Source: Pilaira anomala (Eukaryota > Mucoromycota > Mucoromycetes > Mucorales > Mucoraceae). Taken from it: a stretch of 64,000 bases of DNA. Location: the NCBI GenBank assembly GCA_025716855.1, contig JAIXMQ010000014.1, forward strand, positions 169,001-233,000, in the 5' to 3' direction. The notes beneath the pieces were generated by a model. It was given only the letters and a program-made list of their open reading frames with translations. It searched no databases and was not told where the DNA came from. The translations under genes were made by a program, and so were the position numbers. Below, piece after piece: positions 47,266 to 57,715 of the stretch (the stretch's first letter is position 1; every line of letters starts with the position of its first letter).

Positions 47266-48004
47266 GTATCTTTTGTAGGGCTTACCCTATACTTTTTTAA
47301 AGCGGAATACATAGTAGGAAGGCAATAAAATTCTTTCTTGCTTTCTGGAAAATAAATTGATGTTAATTCCAGCATCGTGTACAGGTTATCTTCATTATCA
47401 TCAACATCTTCATGCTTGTAAAACATATACATAGTTACCAATCGGCCTAGAAAGATGCAACGCTGTTAAAATTATATATATGTCTATATTTGTGGAATAA
47501 AAACTAACCTTCTACCTGGATGCCAAAAAGTTGATAATTATAATTGTTATAAATAATGGCATCCTTAAGGGATGATGCTAGCTTTAATAAATCTCCTTTG
47601 ATTTTCTCTTCTGAAACCATCGGTCTTTTGGTTTCTATTATAATAAAAGGAGTGTTCGAATCTTTGAATACTATTCCTCCGTCAACCTTTTTTGGAATGG
47701 TAGTGTCAGGTTGAGAGCTAGGTACAGACGTTTGCTGTAAATAATATGAATCAGAGTCAAAACTTGATACCATATCGTCAGAGATGATTACAGGACTTGT
47801 GGCAGAGTTACTAGTAACAGGTGAGGTTACAGATGAGACTTGGGATTGAATAGCTTCCCCCAATTTGGAATTAACATGCTTCTTGGTAGCAGCAGAGGTA
47901 GGTTTAACTTTTGAGATAGTTCCAGTAGTCACAATGGGAACTGCATGAGCAGGACCAGTTGTAGGAATGTCTCTAGTTAAAGGTTTTTTAGTAAATGGAC
48001 TCAT
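47172..48004 (-). CDS. repeat-associated two-exon protein, possible PD-(D/E)xK-like fold
   Basis: complement(47172..47462, 47516..48004), 259 aa. The N-terminal half is Ser/Thr/Pro-rich. The second part reads GGIVFKDSNTPFIIIETKRP, then DLLKLASSLKDAIIYN, then GIQ / RCIFLGRLVTMYMFY, and CLPTMYSALKKY. The spacing Asp-x(n)-hydrophobic-E-x-K recalls the PD-(D/E)xK nuclease core, and similar uncharacterized proteins are, to my memory, abundant in Mucorales genomes near mobile DNA. Phase-0 joining at CAG-GTAGAA restores the frame. The last 30 codons and the 3' flank are duplicated inversely at 49.5-50.5 kb. Function unknown; nuclease activity is only a hypothesis. Confidence 0.5.
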
Positions 48005-49534
48005 AGAGGGTAAAATAATTTACAACCTGTATGAGCGCGAATTGAAATGGTCGAATGTAATTCAAATGAGGACAAGATCGTGTTAGTTCAGCAAAGATGC
48101 GAGTGAGATTCGATCGATTTGATGACGGATGGATGCGTTGAAGAAGTTTTCGGATTCGGATTAAGCAAACTTACTGAAAAATTCTTTAATGTAATTATAG
48201 AATCAAATAAGGTACGAAACTGAAAGCGGATTATGAAGAAGTGTAACGTTGAAATATGTTAAAGTTTAAATGGTGTGATAATAATTTGAGGTGTATGTAA
48301 CAATATGTAGTGTATGTAACAAAAATATTTTTTGTTAAATACTGTTAGGTTTTGATAGTCTAAGTAGGTTGAAAGATATACGACGTATAAAATGTAGTTC
48401 GCGTGAGCACCAGTCCCTGTTGTATAAGTAGAACGACTTAAAATGTTATTATTTATAATAAGAATTACAATGAACTATTTAGAAATTCAAGGGAATCGAT
48501 TTTACAAAGCGGGGAAAGAAATTTGGATAATCCTCTTCATGCATTTTCCGTAGGATGGTGTAACAATAGGTAAAACACGGCGTGTAACATAATAATAAAT
48601 ATATATAGTAGTAAAAAGGTGATCTTTATAGGTTTCTATTTTTGAGGGACCTTTTATGTTTTAATCTAATGTAGTACTCAGAGATAGAATTCAATTTTAA
48701 CTGTGATAAGTGCGTCTGATTGATTTGGTTTAAAGTTCCGAGTAGTCAAAAAGTGGTAAAGAGATAAGAAACGAAAGAGTTCGTGTATAAGTTCAAAGAG
48801 ATGTCTTTATACAAAAAGTGAGTACCGCGTTATTGTTATTATACTTAAGTTAAATCCAAAGGTAGTAGGTATAACGAACCAAAATTAAAATTAATAAAAT
48901 AAAAAGATAAAGAAATTGAATACGATAAGTTTACTAACAAGTAGTTCAAATGAATCAAAGAAAATGAAATCATAAGTCTTTAGATTATAAAAATAATAAA
49001 GAATATATAAGCTCTAAAATATATATGTTAATATATGTTCGAAAGAATAAGTTAGAAATTGATTGATTTCATTTCAGTATGTCAAAATGTTTGATATTTA
49101 TAGTTTTAAAAGTATGGTAGGATCGTAACGATGCCCATGATTTCGTCAAGAAATGATGATGAGGTAAGATTGATAAATTTCGGCTAAAAATATAGAAAGA
49201 TAAAGATAAAGAGATGTAATAAAAAGAGATGATACTAATTCGAAAAAAAATATAGAGTGTGTGAGTTGCTTGAATATCGTTTCAAGTTCAGGAAAAAATG
49301 GACTAGAAGATGTTGTGATATAGAATAGATGTGTAATAAAAGAGATAAAAAACTAATAGAGTAGTTTGAGACTGTTTACAATATGTTTATTAGAGTAAAA
49401 AGAGTAGGAGAATTATATCTATTCTTCTATTATTTGAGAGGGTATTTATATTCTTTGTTTTACAGACTAACGAGTTAGTGATGTGATATCATAATAGAAA
49501 GATATCAGCATGTTACTAATAAGATTTATATGTT
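48005..49534. repeat. AT-rich DNA with desert-family repeats
   Basis: Contains unit B at about 48395-48500, a diverged unit A at about 48580-48705, and a further unit B at about 48820-48990. A block at 48505-48560 recurs in inverse orientation at 53150-53215. No gene recognized. Confidence 0.7.
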
Positions 49535-50482
49535 TCTCGCTATTTTAGTGTGAGTGTGGACAATACGGCTTAATGAGAAAAGACTTAGGTAATTTTTATT
49601 ATAAAATAAAACTCAAAAGAACTCTTCTAAACTAAAATAATAATCGTCTTTATATATCCTAAATATCCTGATGATTGTGTTTGAAAAGGACCATCTTTTG
49701 ATGGGTTTAAATGAATCTATACCCAATTTCTCTGCTTTTGAGTATAAACGTTCTACTCTTTCGAATTGACCATAAATAACCTTGAATCCTGTCTATCCGA
49801 TTGGATAAAAATCTATGTCCCTGATCAATTGTACCTTGTAATTATATTACAGAGGTTATCGATCTGGATTCCATTGCTACAGATTTCATTGGTAAATGCT
49901 TTTACTTTAATTGACAAAGAACTATTTTTATTGTACGTCCCGATCAATCCTATTGTTCTACTTGGATTGAATTATGTTTTCCCGTTTTTGGGATTGAATT
50001 GACAGTTGTTGGGATCTTGTTATTCCAACAGCGTTATTCTTTTCATTCTTATTTTTTTATATACGGGTAATATAATATCGCTTTATTATTAATAGATGAA
50101 TAATGTATTTTTGCTGGTAATAGTCGTTCTTATCACAACACAAGGTAGCTAATCTTGTATCGAGACTATTAACAGTAAATATCTCTTATTCGATTTATTA
50201 ATATAAATTGAGAATCTGTTTTGGCTTTTATTTTTATTTAATCCCAATTTTATGTTTTAATATTTGCTCATGGTATTCTAACGGCAATCATATTTGAAGC
50301 CAATTGTATCTGCATTTAAATATAGAGGATTTACTTTAGGTTCAAGATATTGATAATGATATACAATGTTAAACATGTATATTATTATGAGGAGATAACA
50401 GGTTTTTATTATAATGTTTAGTTTTATATCCCTGATCTACTTATGTTTATATAAGTAGAGATGATGCAAATACGACAGTGAG
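49535..50482. repeat. right arm of ~0.9-kb inverted duplication
   Basis: Counterpart of 46318-47265. The outer end is GCAAATACGACAGTG. The inner end carries a decayed copy of the final exon of the gene at 47172, but the rest of that gene is absent here. The 78-codon open frame inside (49766-50002) has no counterpart support and is probably chance. Confidence 0.8.
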
Positions 50483-50767
50483 AATTCACTATCTTTATGA
50501 TTTTAATGTTTAGTGTGGGAAACCACCTCTTTATCTTTTTATTGTTACTATTATGATTTCATGCACTTCCTATTTTATTTGATATTTAAATCTCAGTGTC
50601 TGGATGTAACACATTACTGCTTTATTTACTATGCTAGATCACCACAGAAGACTGAGGTTAATAACGCTGGAAAGTGACATTGTAACATTGCTTAAATTTA
50701 TTTTTCTAATCCATTGTTGGAGAAAACGAAATTCATTTTTAGTTTGGTAATGACAAAGCGGTGAATG
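50483..50767. other. unassigned AT-rich spacer
   Basis: About 285 bp between the right arm and solo LTR 2. No repeat match or coding support seen. Confidence 0.5.
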
Positions 50768-51220
50768 TGTTGTGAACGAACACATTATATTCTCATATAA
50801 TTATCATATTATGTTCTCAACTTCCTTCTATTTTTCTATACAACAAGTTTATCTACTATTACTCTGATTACTTAATTGGTTCTTTTATATAAATCACATC
50901 ATCGTATTTATTGACATAAATTCTTTTTATACTAATTATCAGGTACAGCAGCCAGTTACATTAATTTGAGTAATCTTCAGGAACTAGTTTATTCATGACA
51001 AGCAACGTAGGCAACTGAAGGTCGAAACCTAGGTCAGGCTTCACTATTTATGCAACGCCTCTTTAATTACTACTATTTTACTATATATATTAAGATGCTC
51101 TTTGTATCTTCTAATAAAGTTTACTTTAATTTTGCAGTCTGATTATTTAACCTTTTGTTATACATTTTTATTGCGTTTTATTTTCGTTTGTTCTATCTCA
51201 CTAATAGCTCGAACATCTCA
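50768..51220 (+). mobile_element. solo LTR 2 (453 bp), target duplication GAATG
   Basis: Begins TGTTGTGAACGAAC and ends GAACATCTCA. It is flanked by GAATG on both sides (50763-50767 and 51221-51225). Same family and orientation as solo LTR 1. Different target duplications show two independent insertions. Confidence 0.9.
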
Positions 51221-51380
51221 GAATGAGCCATTTTACAAGCTCAACTAACACTAATAGCGCAACTGACAGCAGCACTGTATTTTTTAAATTTATTCTCTTT
51301 TGGTTTTATTATTATGATTTATTTAATTGAACCACCACTGCTAAAAAAAAAAATGAGTTTTATTATAGAAAAAAGCAAAA

Positions 51381-51412
<32 letters not shown>

Positions 51413-51687
51413 ATTGCATTAAAATAATTTTAGCATTGACTGTTGGAGGTAAAAAATTGAAAATATTTGCTGAATCGAGCAGAATTTTTTTAACCCCACT
51501 GTTGGAGATGCGCTTACAGTTTCATGAGTTCTGAAGACATAGGACTACTTGTGTGAGAAATACTATCCGCCAAAAAACAACAAAGATAATGGGTATTCAA
51601 AAATCTAGTAATCAAATTTAGTACGGCAAACGAAGTATTTTTGCAAATGGTGAACCCCTTATTAGGCACTAGATTGTCTCCGGTAGT
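51221..51687. other. unassigned spacer with poly(A)
   Basis: AT-rich, with poly(A) near 51376-51412. No gene seen. It leads into the tRNA-Val upstream module. Confidence 0.5.
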
Positions 51688-51704
51688 CACGTGAAGGTCA
51701 CGTG
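51688..51704 (+). promoter_or_regulatory. paired CACGTG module upstream of tRNA-Val
   Basis: CACGTGAAGGTCACGTG, ending 57 bp before the tRNA. A TTTATATATTTTAA box at about 25-38 bp upstream of the gene follows. Confidence 0.75.
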
Positions 51705-51761
51705 ATAAAATTTGATGTATTTTTTTTTATTTTATATATTTTAATTTGAGAAAATATCAAT

Positions 51762-51835
51762 GGTTCCATGGTCTAGTTGGTTATGACATGGCCTTTACAC
51801 GGCCATGGTCTCCGGTTCGAACCCGGATGGAATCA
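51762..51835 (+). tRNA. tRNA-Val(UAC), second copy
   Basis: 74-nt cloverleaf, base-for-base identical to the minus-strand copy at 42438-42511. Anticodon UAC. The 3' flank has TTTT a few bases downstream. Confidence 0.95.
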
Positions 51836-53584
51836 TATTTTGCTTCTTTTTACTATTTTTTTCATTTGAAAGATTGTCAGCGTCTGATTAAGTTTTATAG
51901 GAGTGTAACGCTTGTACTTAGTTGAGAAGTGGTAAATAAAGTAAAGAAAAGAGAGTTCAAGTATAAAAACAAAAGATTGAGTTTATACTGCGAGCGAGCA
52001 CCACGTTATTATTATTATATTTTGGTATAAAATACAAAATTAGGTAACGAACCGAGAGAGAATAAAGTAAGAAAAAATAAAATAAAGATAAATAAAAAAA
52101 TAGATACAATGAGCTTTACGTATAAGTAATTCAAGGGATCAATCAAAGTATAAAGTATAAAAAAAGATATTGTTTTTGGGTGAAAATATATAAGGCAAGT
52201 TATTAAGCAGTTGAAAGATAATTGTTTATTGATTCAAGAATCTGATGTCTTTTATAGACGTTCAGTTCCCATGTAAAGAAAGATATATCAAATAAAATAA
52301 ATTGGAAAGGGGTGCCTGAGGTAAAATATGATACTCTTAGTGTCGTGCTACTGTGAGTAATAAAAGATAATAAAACTAAAATGTTAGCTTGGTAAAACAT
52401 TAAAATGTATGTTGAACAAGTCTAGTGAATTGAATGTAAAAATAAAGTAAAATAAAGTTATGTGCTAGAATAAAATGGGGGTTGAGTTGATAGAAGTTCA
52501 ACGAAGAAAAAAATAAAAATTATAAAGAGGATCTGTTGTAAATTACAACCTGTCAAAATAGTAGAATTTCGGAATATAAAAATAAAATAAAATAAGAGTT
52601 ACGAACGGTAAAATACCAGAGCGTAACAGGAGTTTATTATTTTATTTGATAAAAGATATATATATATATTATATGTTAGTTAAAGAGTGATCTTTTATTA
52701 ATATTGATAGAATATAATTTATATATGAAAATAAAGTAGTACAAAATTGAGATACAATTTTGACTAAAAGAATAGTGACAAGATGTTGTCAGAGTTATTC
52801 TAATTGACTGGACTTATAATAAATAATATATAGTAGTAAAAAGATGATGTTTATTGATTTCTATTTTTGAAGAACCTTTTATGTTTTAATCTAATGTAGT
52901 ACACAGCTTATTTAATTTAACTGTGACAATGTCAGAGTTATTTTAATAGACTGGACTTACAATAATTAATGTATAATAATAGAGTGGTGAAAAGATGATC
53001 TTTATTGATTTGTATTTTTGGAATGATTTTATATCTAAATTAAAGTGGTGCACAGCTTGTGTAAATTTAGCTGTGACACTAAAAAGGATATTGCTACACT
53101 ACAAATTCTGTTTTCTAAATTTTTTCTCTGTGGATTATCCATGCGACGGAATATCCATCCTACGGAAAATGCATGAAGAGGATTATCCTAATTATTTCCC
53201 CGCTTTTAAAAAAAATATATATATAAAAACCCAAAAAATGACGCTTACAATAAAATCAATCAATTTTTAATTTATACAATAATCTTAAAAGATTTATCTT
53301 ATCAATACCTATTTGATCCCTTTTATAACATTTTTCTTTACTTTTCTTTTAAAATTGTAAAATCGATTCCCTTGAATTTCTTAATAGTTCATTGTAGTTT
53401 TTATCCTTTTTTTATTATATAAATAATAACATTTTAAGTCGTTCTACTTATACAACAGGAATTGGTGCTCACGCGAGCTATATTTTATACACCGTATATC
53501 TTCCAACTTACTTAGACTATCAAAACCTAATAATATATAAGTTTATAAGTGTCTGAATAATTCTAATTGACTGAACTTATAATA
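51836..53584. repeat. clustered desert-family repeats
   Basis: Unit B at about 51990-52160; diverged unit A at about 52640-52795; two further unit A copies head to tail at 52796-52928 and 52929-53082; and a reversed unit B at about 53330-53470. The two adjacent A copies each open with GTCAGAGTTATT and close with TGTGACA. No gene recognized. Confidence 0.75.
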
Positions 53585-53818
53585 GGGGTGTTCAGACCAA
53601 TTTATGCTAAAATCTGACAAATTTACGTTAGCCAATAAAATTATTTTGGGTCTGAACACCCCAAATGCAAAAAAAATTCAATTTTTTAGTTGACAGATGA
53701 TGAAAATCTTTCATTATGCAATTAGTTTCTTAAGTGAATAAACTTTTTTTTTTTTTGCTCCTACTCTTCTTTATCTTCTATACTTTGTATTTAACTATAT
53801 CTTGAATCTTTATAAAAA

Positions 53819-54023
53819 TGGCCAATCAACGTCCCATCCAAAAAAAAAAAAAACTAATGCTATTACTGCTATTGAACAAAACAGACGTGATAAAGGAAAG
53901 GGTAGACAAATCGGGGTAGTTCCTGAAACCAATGTTAGCAAAACATACATTAATTGTGATAAACCCGTCAACGAGCGTAACCAGCAATCTCCTACGGATT
54001 ACTTGGTGGATTTCGAGTTCTAG
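53819..54023 (+). CDS. small ORF inside the MITE-bounded element
   Basis: From ATG at 53819 (MANQRPIQ) the frame runs into an A13 tract (53841-53853). The coding-like continuation (NAITAIEQNRRDKGKGR, ending YLVDFEF and stop) is in another frame, so reading it requires a shift inside the homopolymer or a start farther upstream in that frame. About 68 codons, basic in the middle. Unknown; possibly a degenerate cargo gene. Confidence 0.3.
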
Positions 54024-54059
54024 TGAAATGATTCTCAATGTGATCTTTACATACATTTA

Positions 54060-54209
54060 TCAATATCTTGTATAGTGCACGACGCTTAAAATCACAGTAA
54101 CAAGACGTTGCAATGTTTCCATGCAGGATTTGACAAGTACCTTTGTTTCTTTTTCACTTTTCTTCAAGGACTTTATCAAGTTGGATTTTGGGAAAACTCT
54201 AGGCATTGT
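54060..54209 (-). CDS. 49-aa ORF inside the MITE-bounded element
   Basis: Starts MPRVFPKSNLIKSLKK and continues ETKVLVKSCMETLQRLVTVI before a stop. The two amphipathic segments with FPKSNLIKSL resemble, loosely, helices 1 and 2 of a histone-fold protein (as in NF-Y/CENP-type LPK-x-x-hydrophobic openings). Too short for a full fold unless further exons exist downstream. Low confidence. Confidence 0.3.
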   Translation of the reverse strand, partial: TMPRVFPKSNLIKSLKKSEKETKVLVKSCMETLQRLVTVILSVVHYTRY

Positions 54210-54489
54210 ACGATATTGCTGTTTGGTTGTTTTGATTGTTATTATATTATAAAAGAGAAAATTATACATACACAGATATAAAAGAGAAAAAAAGAAAGTA
54301 ATCTAGTTGTTATAATGACATATATTTTTTTTTTGACATGACGCATAATTTGTACCAAAATGCAAATTAAACAAAGATTTGTTTTGCGATTTTAGGTGTT
54401 CAATTATAAAAATCTGACAATTTTTTTTAACCAATCAGATTATTTTAAATTTTGCACGATTTTAGCACAAATTGGTCTAAACACCCCTA

Positions 54490-55926
54490 AATATATTTGA
54501 AAAATAATTAAACTATTAAATATTTAGCTAGCTATTTATTTTGGGAAATGTGAATGAAAACAAAGTGATCTTGTTAGATCATTTAATAAACGGCTACGCC
54601 ATTCCCGTTCTCCTCATTAATAAATAAAGTGAAAAACAGAAAAAGAAGTAGTTTTTCAACAAAAATATTATATTAAGGTACACGATAAAAATAAACGGAA
54701 TTTTAGTAGTGCTGATACATTACTAATACTTACTAGTGAATCATGTATTGGTAGATATACGAAGAATATTTAACGATTTATTAGCAAACGTACTATGGCT
54801 TAATTGTAATACAAAACTTTAAATTTAACTTTTATTTAGCTTGTTCATGCATAAATCAAAGCATTCACATTAATTGAAAGAAAGTACATGTGTCTTGTTA
54901 GATCATACATTTATCATCTATATACACATGTTTAATGTATTTTTATTCATATATTTTATTTCTGACGTTTTTTTTTAGAGTCCATTTCAATAAAATCCTT
55001 AAATAAAGCAATTTTTTTTATTGATAAAAAATTAGAGTAACAGTTTATTATTAAATAATTTTGTCAGAGAAAAGATACCTACTATATGTACCATGTTACT
55101 TCATATTGCTCATGATACAAAAAATATATATATATATATATCGCTTGGAACATGAGACTATACAGTTATATTAGCCCACAGACTTAATTCTAAATAAATT
55201 GATGATACTACTTTTTACTTATAGCAATCCGAAGTTCTTCATAAGTTTACTTTTCTGAAGTGAATTTCATTTTTAGAAACGTACTTAACTTCCTTTTATT
55301 TTCATATTTTAAAACTTTCACGCTTTTAATCCTAGCTGTTGTATGTACAAAATCTTTGATATATACTACGTGCTTGAAAAGAAACATCTATATAAACATG
55401 ATTCAAGTCTAAGAGGATATTAAGCTTGCGTTTATTTTTCGCACGCCACAATGTATCTGCTTTCGCACGCCACAATATATCTTCTTTCGCACACCACAAT
55501 ATATATGCTTTCGTACGCCACAGCATTTTTTTTCCTTTTAGTTTTGTTATATCTAGCACCTATAAGTGATAAGGCAAACTTATTAACAGCCCCAGGTTGC
55601 TATTATAATACCTATCTACAATCTTATGTTTGTAGTATCGTATTTCTGTTCTTGAGAAGTATTGTCCTTGAACAATGATGCTCTGTTTAAAAGCTTAATG
55701 CTTTAGATAAAAAATTATGGTAGTTAATAAGAAAAACACATTAATACTTTTGTCAAAATCAATCCAATGTTTATAACTTAGTTATGTTTGATCTTTCTAT
55801 CATATTTTACTTTATCCAAAACAGGAGCTGATGTTTATCAACTTCATTGAACCTTTTTTTCTTTACTTAAATTTCTTAGCAGGTTAAATATTTATCCGGA
55901 TTTTTATGGAAAAACAAAAAAAATAT
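54490..55926. other. unassigned AT-rich DNA with a 24-bp minisatellite
   Basis: No gene recognized. The tandem repeat at 55437-55532 is the only clear structure. The octapeptide-repeat frames read from it are by-products. Confidence 0.5.
55437..55532. repeat. 24-bp tandem repeat, four copies
   Basis: Units TTTCGCACGCCACAATATAT plus 4 bases, at 55437, 55461, 55485 and 55509, the last diverged. The core TTTCGCACGCCACA also occurs once near 22276. Confidence 0.9.
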
Positions 55927-55999
55927 TGGAGTAGCTGGGCGTCGATCCCAGTGCCTCTCACATGCTAAGCGAGCGCTCTTCCATTTGAGCTACAACCCC
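55927..55999 (-). tRNA. tRNA-Ala(AGC)
   Basis: 73-nt cloverleaf without intron. D-arm TAGCTCAAATGGAAGAGC, anticodon loop CTTAGCA giving AGC, T-arm CTGGG-ATCGACG-CCCAG. The acceptor pairs GGGGTTG with CTACTCC with one mismatch (position 6-67) and one G-U. A T8 run follows on the sense strand. Confidence 0.93.
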
Positions 56000-56066
56000 T
56001 GTGTTACACGAAAGTGACCAATAATTTGTCGCTCTTATACCAAGTAGCTAAATTTATTTTTGCACG

Positions 56067-56083
56067 CACGTGACTTACACGTG
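56067..56083 (-). promoter_or_regulatory. paired CACGTG module upstream of tRNA-Ala
   Basis: In tRNA sense direction: CACGTGTAAGTCACGTG, ending 67 bp before the tRNA. This is the fourth instance with identical spacing. Confidence 0.75.
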
Positions 56084-56330
56084 ATATAATACCGAATTTT
56101 ATTACAGCATCATTTTTTTTTTCACGAAGAAAATCTCTATCTTAGCTTAAAAGCAAATCTTAATAATAGCAGTATTAGACATACTACGACGATATACTCT
56201 AGCTGATTCCTATTTTGAGTAAAAAAGAAATATATCGCCAGTGGAACTACTTGTTAAACAAAAATAAAAAAAATAAAAAAAAATAAAGTTTTACTTAAGG
56301 AAAAGAAATGAAATGGAATATCAAAGGGTT

Positions 56331-57664
56331 TTATTTTAATTTTTGAATGGAATCTACTTGTTCACGAAGCTCTCGAATAACACATTCGCAAAACAAGGCA
56401 ACTGTATTCTTTATCATAACCAATCCTTTGTCTGTTTTACGTGCAATTTCTGAAGGGTCAAATTCGTCGAAGGTAAGTTCAAACCTAAATTTACAAGCAC
56501 TATGTATTATATATGTCAGTATTGGGGGATTTTTTTTTTAAAATAAAAAATAGGCAAACTTACGCTGAGAAAAAACGGAGGTTTTCGATAGCTCTATATG
56601 TTCTTCTACTATCGTTGTGAATTTTGGTAATGAATCCAAATGGCCTTCTAGAGCGCTTTACAATATTATTATATACATTACAGAGGATAATTCCGTCTCT
56701 GGATATATACATATATATATATATATAAAATGTTAGTGAATAAGTAGAGAAAAGTTAATGTTTTTGTTATTTACGCTAAAAATTGTAAAAATGCGTCTTC
56801 ATCTTCCTTAGGATCAGGAATTTCATGATTTTCAATTGAATCGCCATCTAAATTATCCATTAGCAACGCATGATATCTTCCTGTATTTGTGTTTTATTAC
56901 GTTAATATACACATTCAAGTAGTTTTTCCTCATATTTTCCTACCTATAGAATCATTCACAAATGATCCACGTTCAAGCCAAATAGGCGTACTATTTGAGT
57001 AAGTAATGTCTGTTTTAGCTGTTCCTTTTTCATTTAATTCATCCTCTGTCAAACTTAAAATTGATGTCTTTCCCAACAAAGCTTGAATTTCAGGTGTATA
57101 CATGGCAGGAGGACTACCAATATGATGAGGTGGGTTGAAAGCATATTTTTCGACTACTTCAAGATATTTATGAATTGCTTGACGTTCCTTTTCTAACAGC
57201 TCAAAATCAGATGAACGATAAAGAAACCCATCCTCTTCTCCTTCATCTTCAACACGATGTTGATTTTCTAATTCTTTCATCGACTCTAATAAATCCAAAG
57301 ATGCATGTCTTAATTTACTAATTGCCGTATCAGATAAATTATGGCGATGAACAGTATAATTTCTTACAGAGCTAAGCATTTTTGTAACAGTTTGTAATAA
57401 TGGTAGAATTTCAAAATCATTGTTTTCAGCTGATTCAGCTAATGGATGTGATGATGCTGAAGAAGAAGATAGTCTTGGTCCTGTGATCATTGCCCATGTT
57501 GAAAGTGTAATTTGGATATCTTCAAAACATAAGTGTAATAACACGTCTAGATCTGTCTCGATATCTAAATCAATCCAACTTGGCGGTGGAGCTTGTGGAG
57601 TTGGTATATGATCATCGATATCATCTGGCTCTTCCATTAATGGCCCTTGAAACCCTAAAGTACC

Positions 57665-57715
<51 letters not shown>

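Larger units (their letters stand above)
53585..54487. mobile_element. 903-bp MITE-bounded element with TA target site
   Basis: Flanked by TA (53583-53584 and 54488-54489). Ends GGGGTGTTCAGACCAATTT and, reverse-complemented, GGGGTGTTTAGACCAATTT. Each end is itself a small inverted repeat (53585-53662 and about 54394-54487), and the two are directly repeated relatives. The middle about 730 bp contains two small convergent ORFs. No transposase seen, so it is non-autonomous, probably Tc1/mariner-mobilized. Confidence 0.75.

Noticed and set aside
46316..50484. Classical TIR transposon with CACTG termini and a target duplication
   Set aside because: The termini match, but no matching flanking duplication was found and the interior lacks a recognizable transposase, so only an inverted duplication is claimed.
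45828..51220. A single 5.4-kb LTR retrotransposon bounded by the two LTRs
   Set aside because: Each LTR has its own perfect but different 5-bp target duplication, and no primer-binding site, gag or pol adjoins them.
55332..55559. Octapeptide-repeat protein (LWRAKAD-type repeats)
   Set aside because: A 24-bp tandem repeat automatically gives in-frame octapeptides; there is no other coding evidence.
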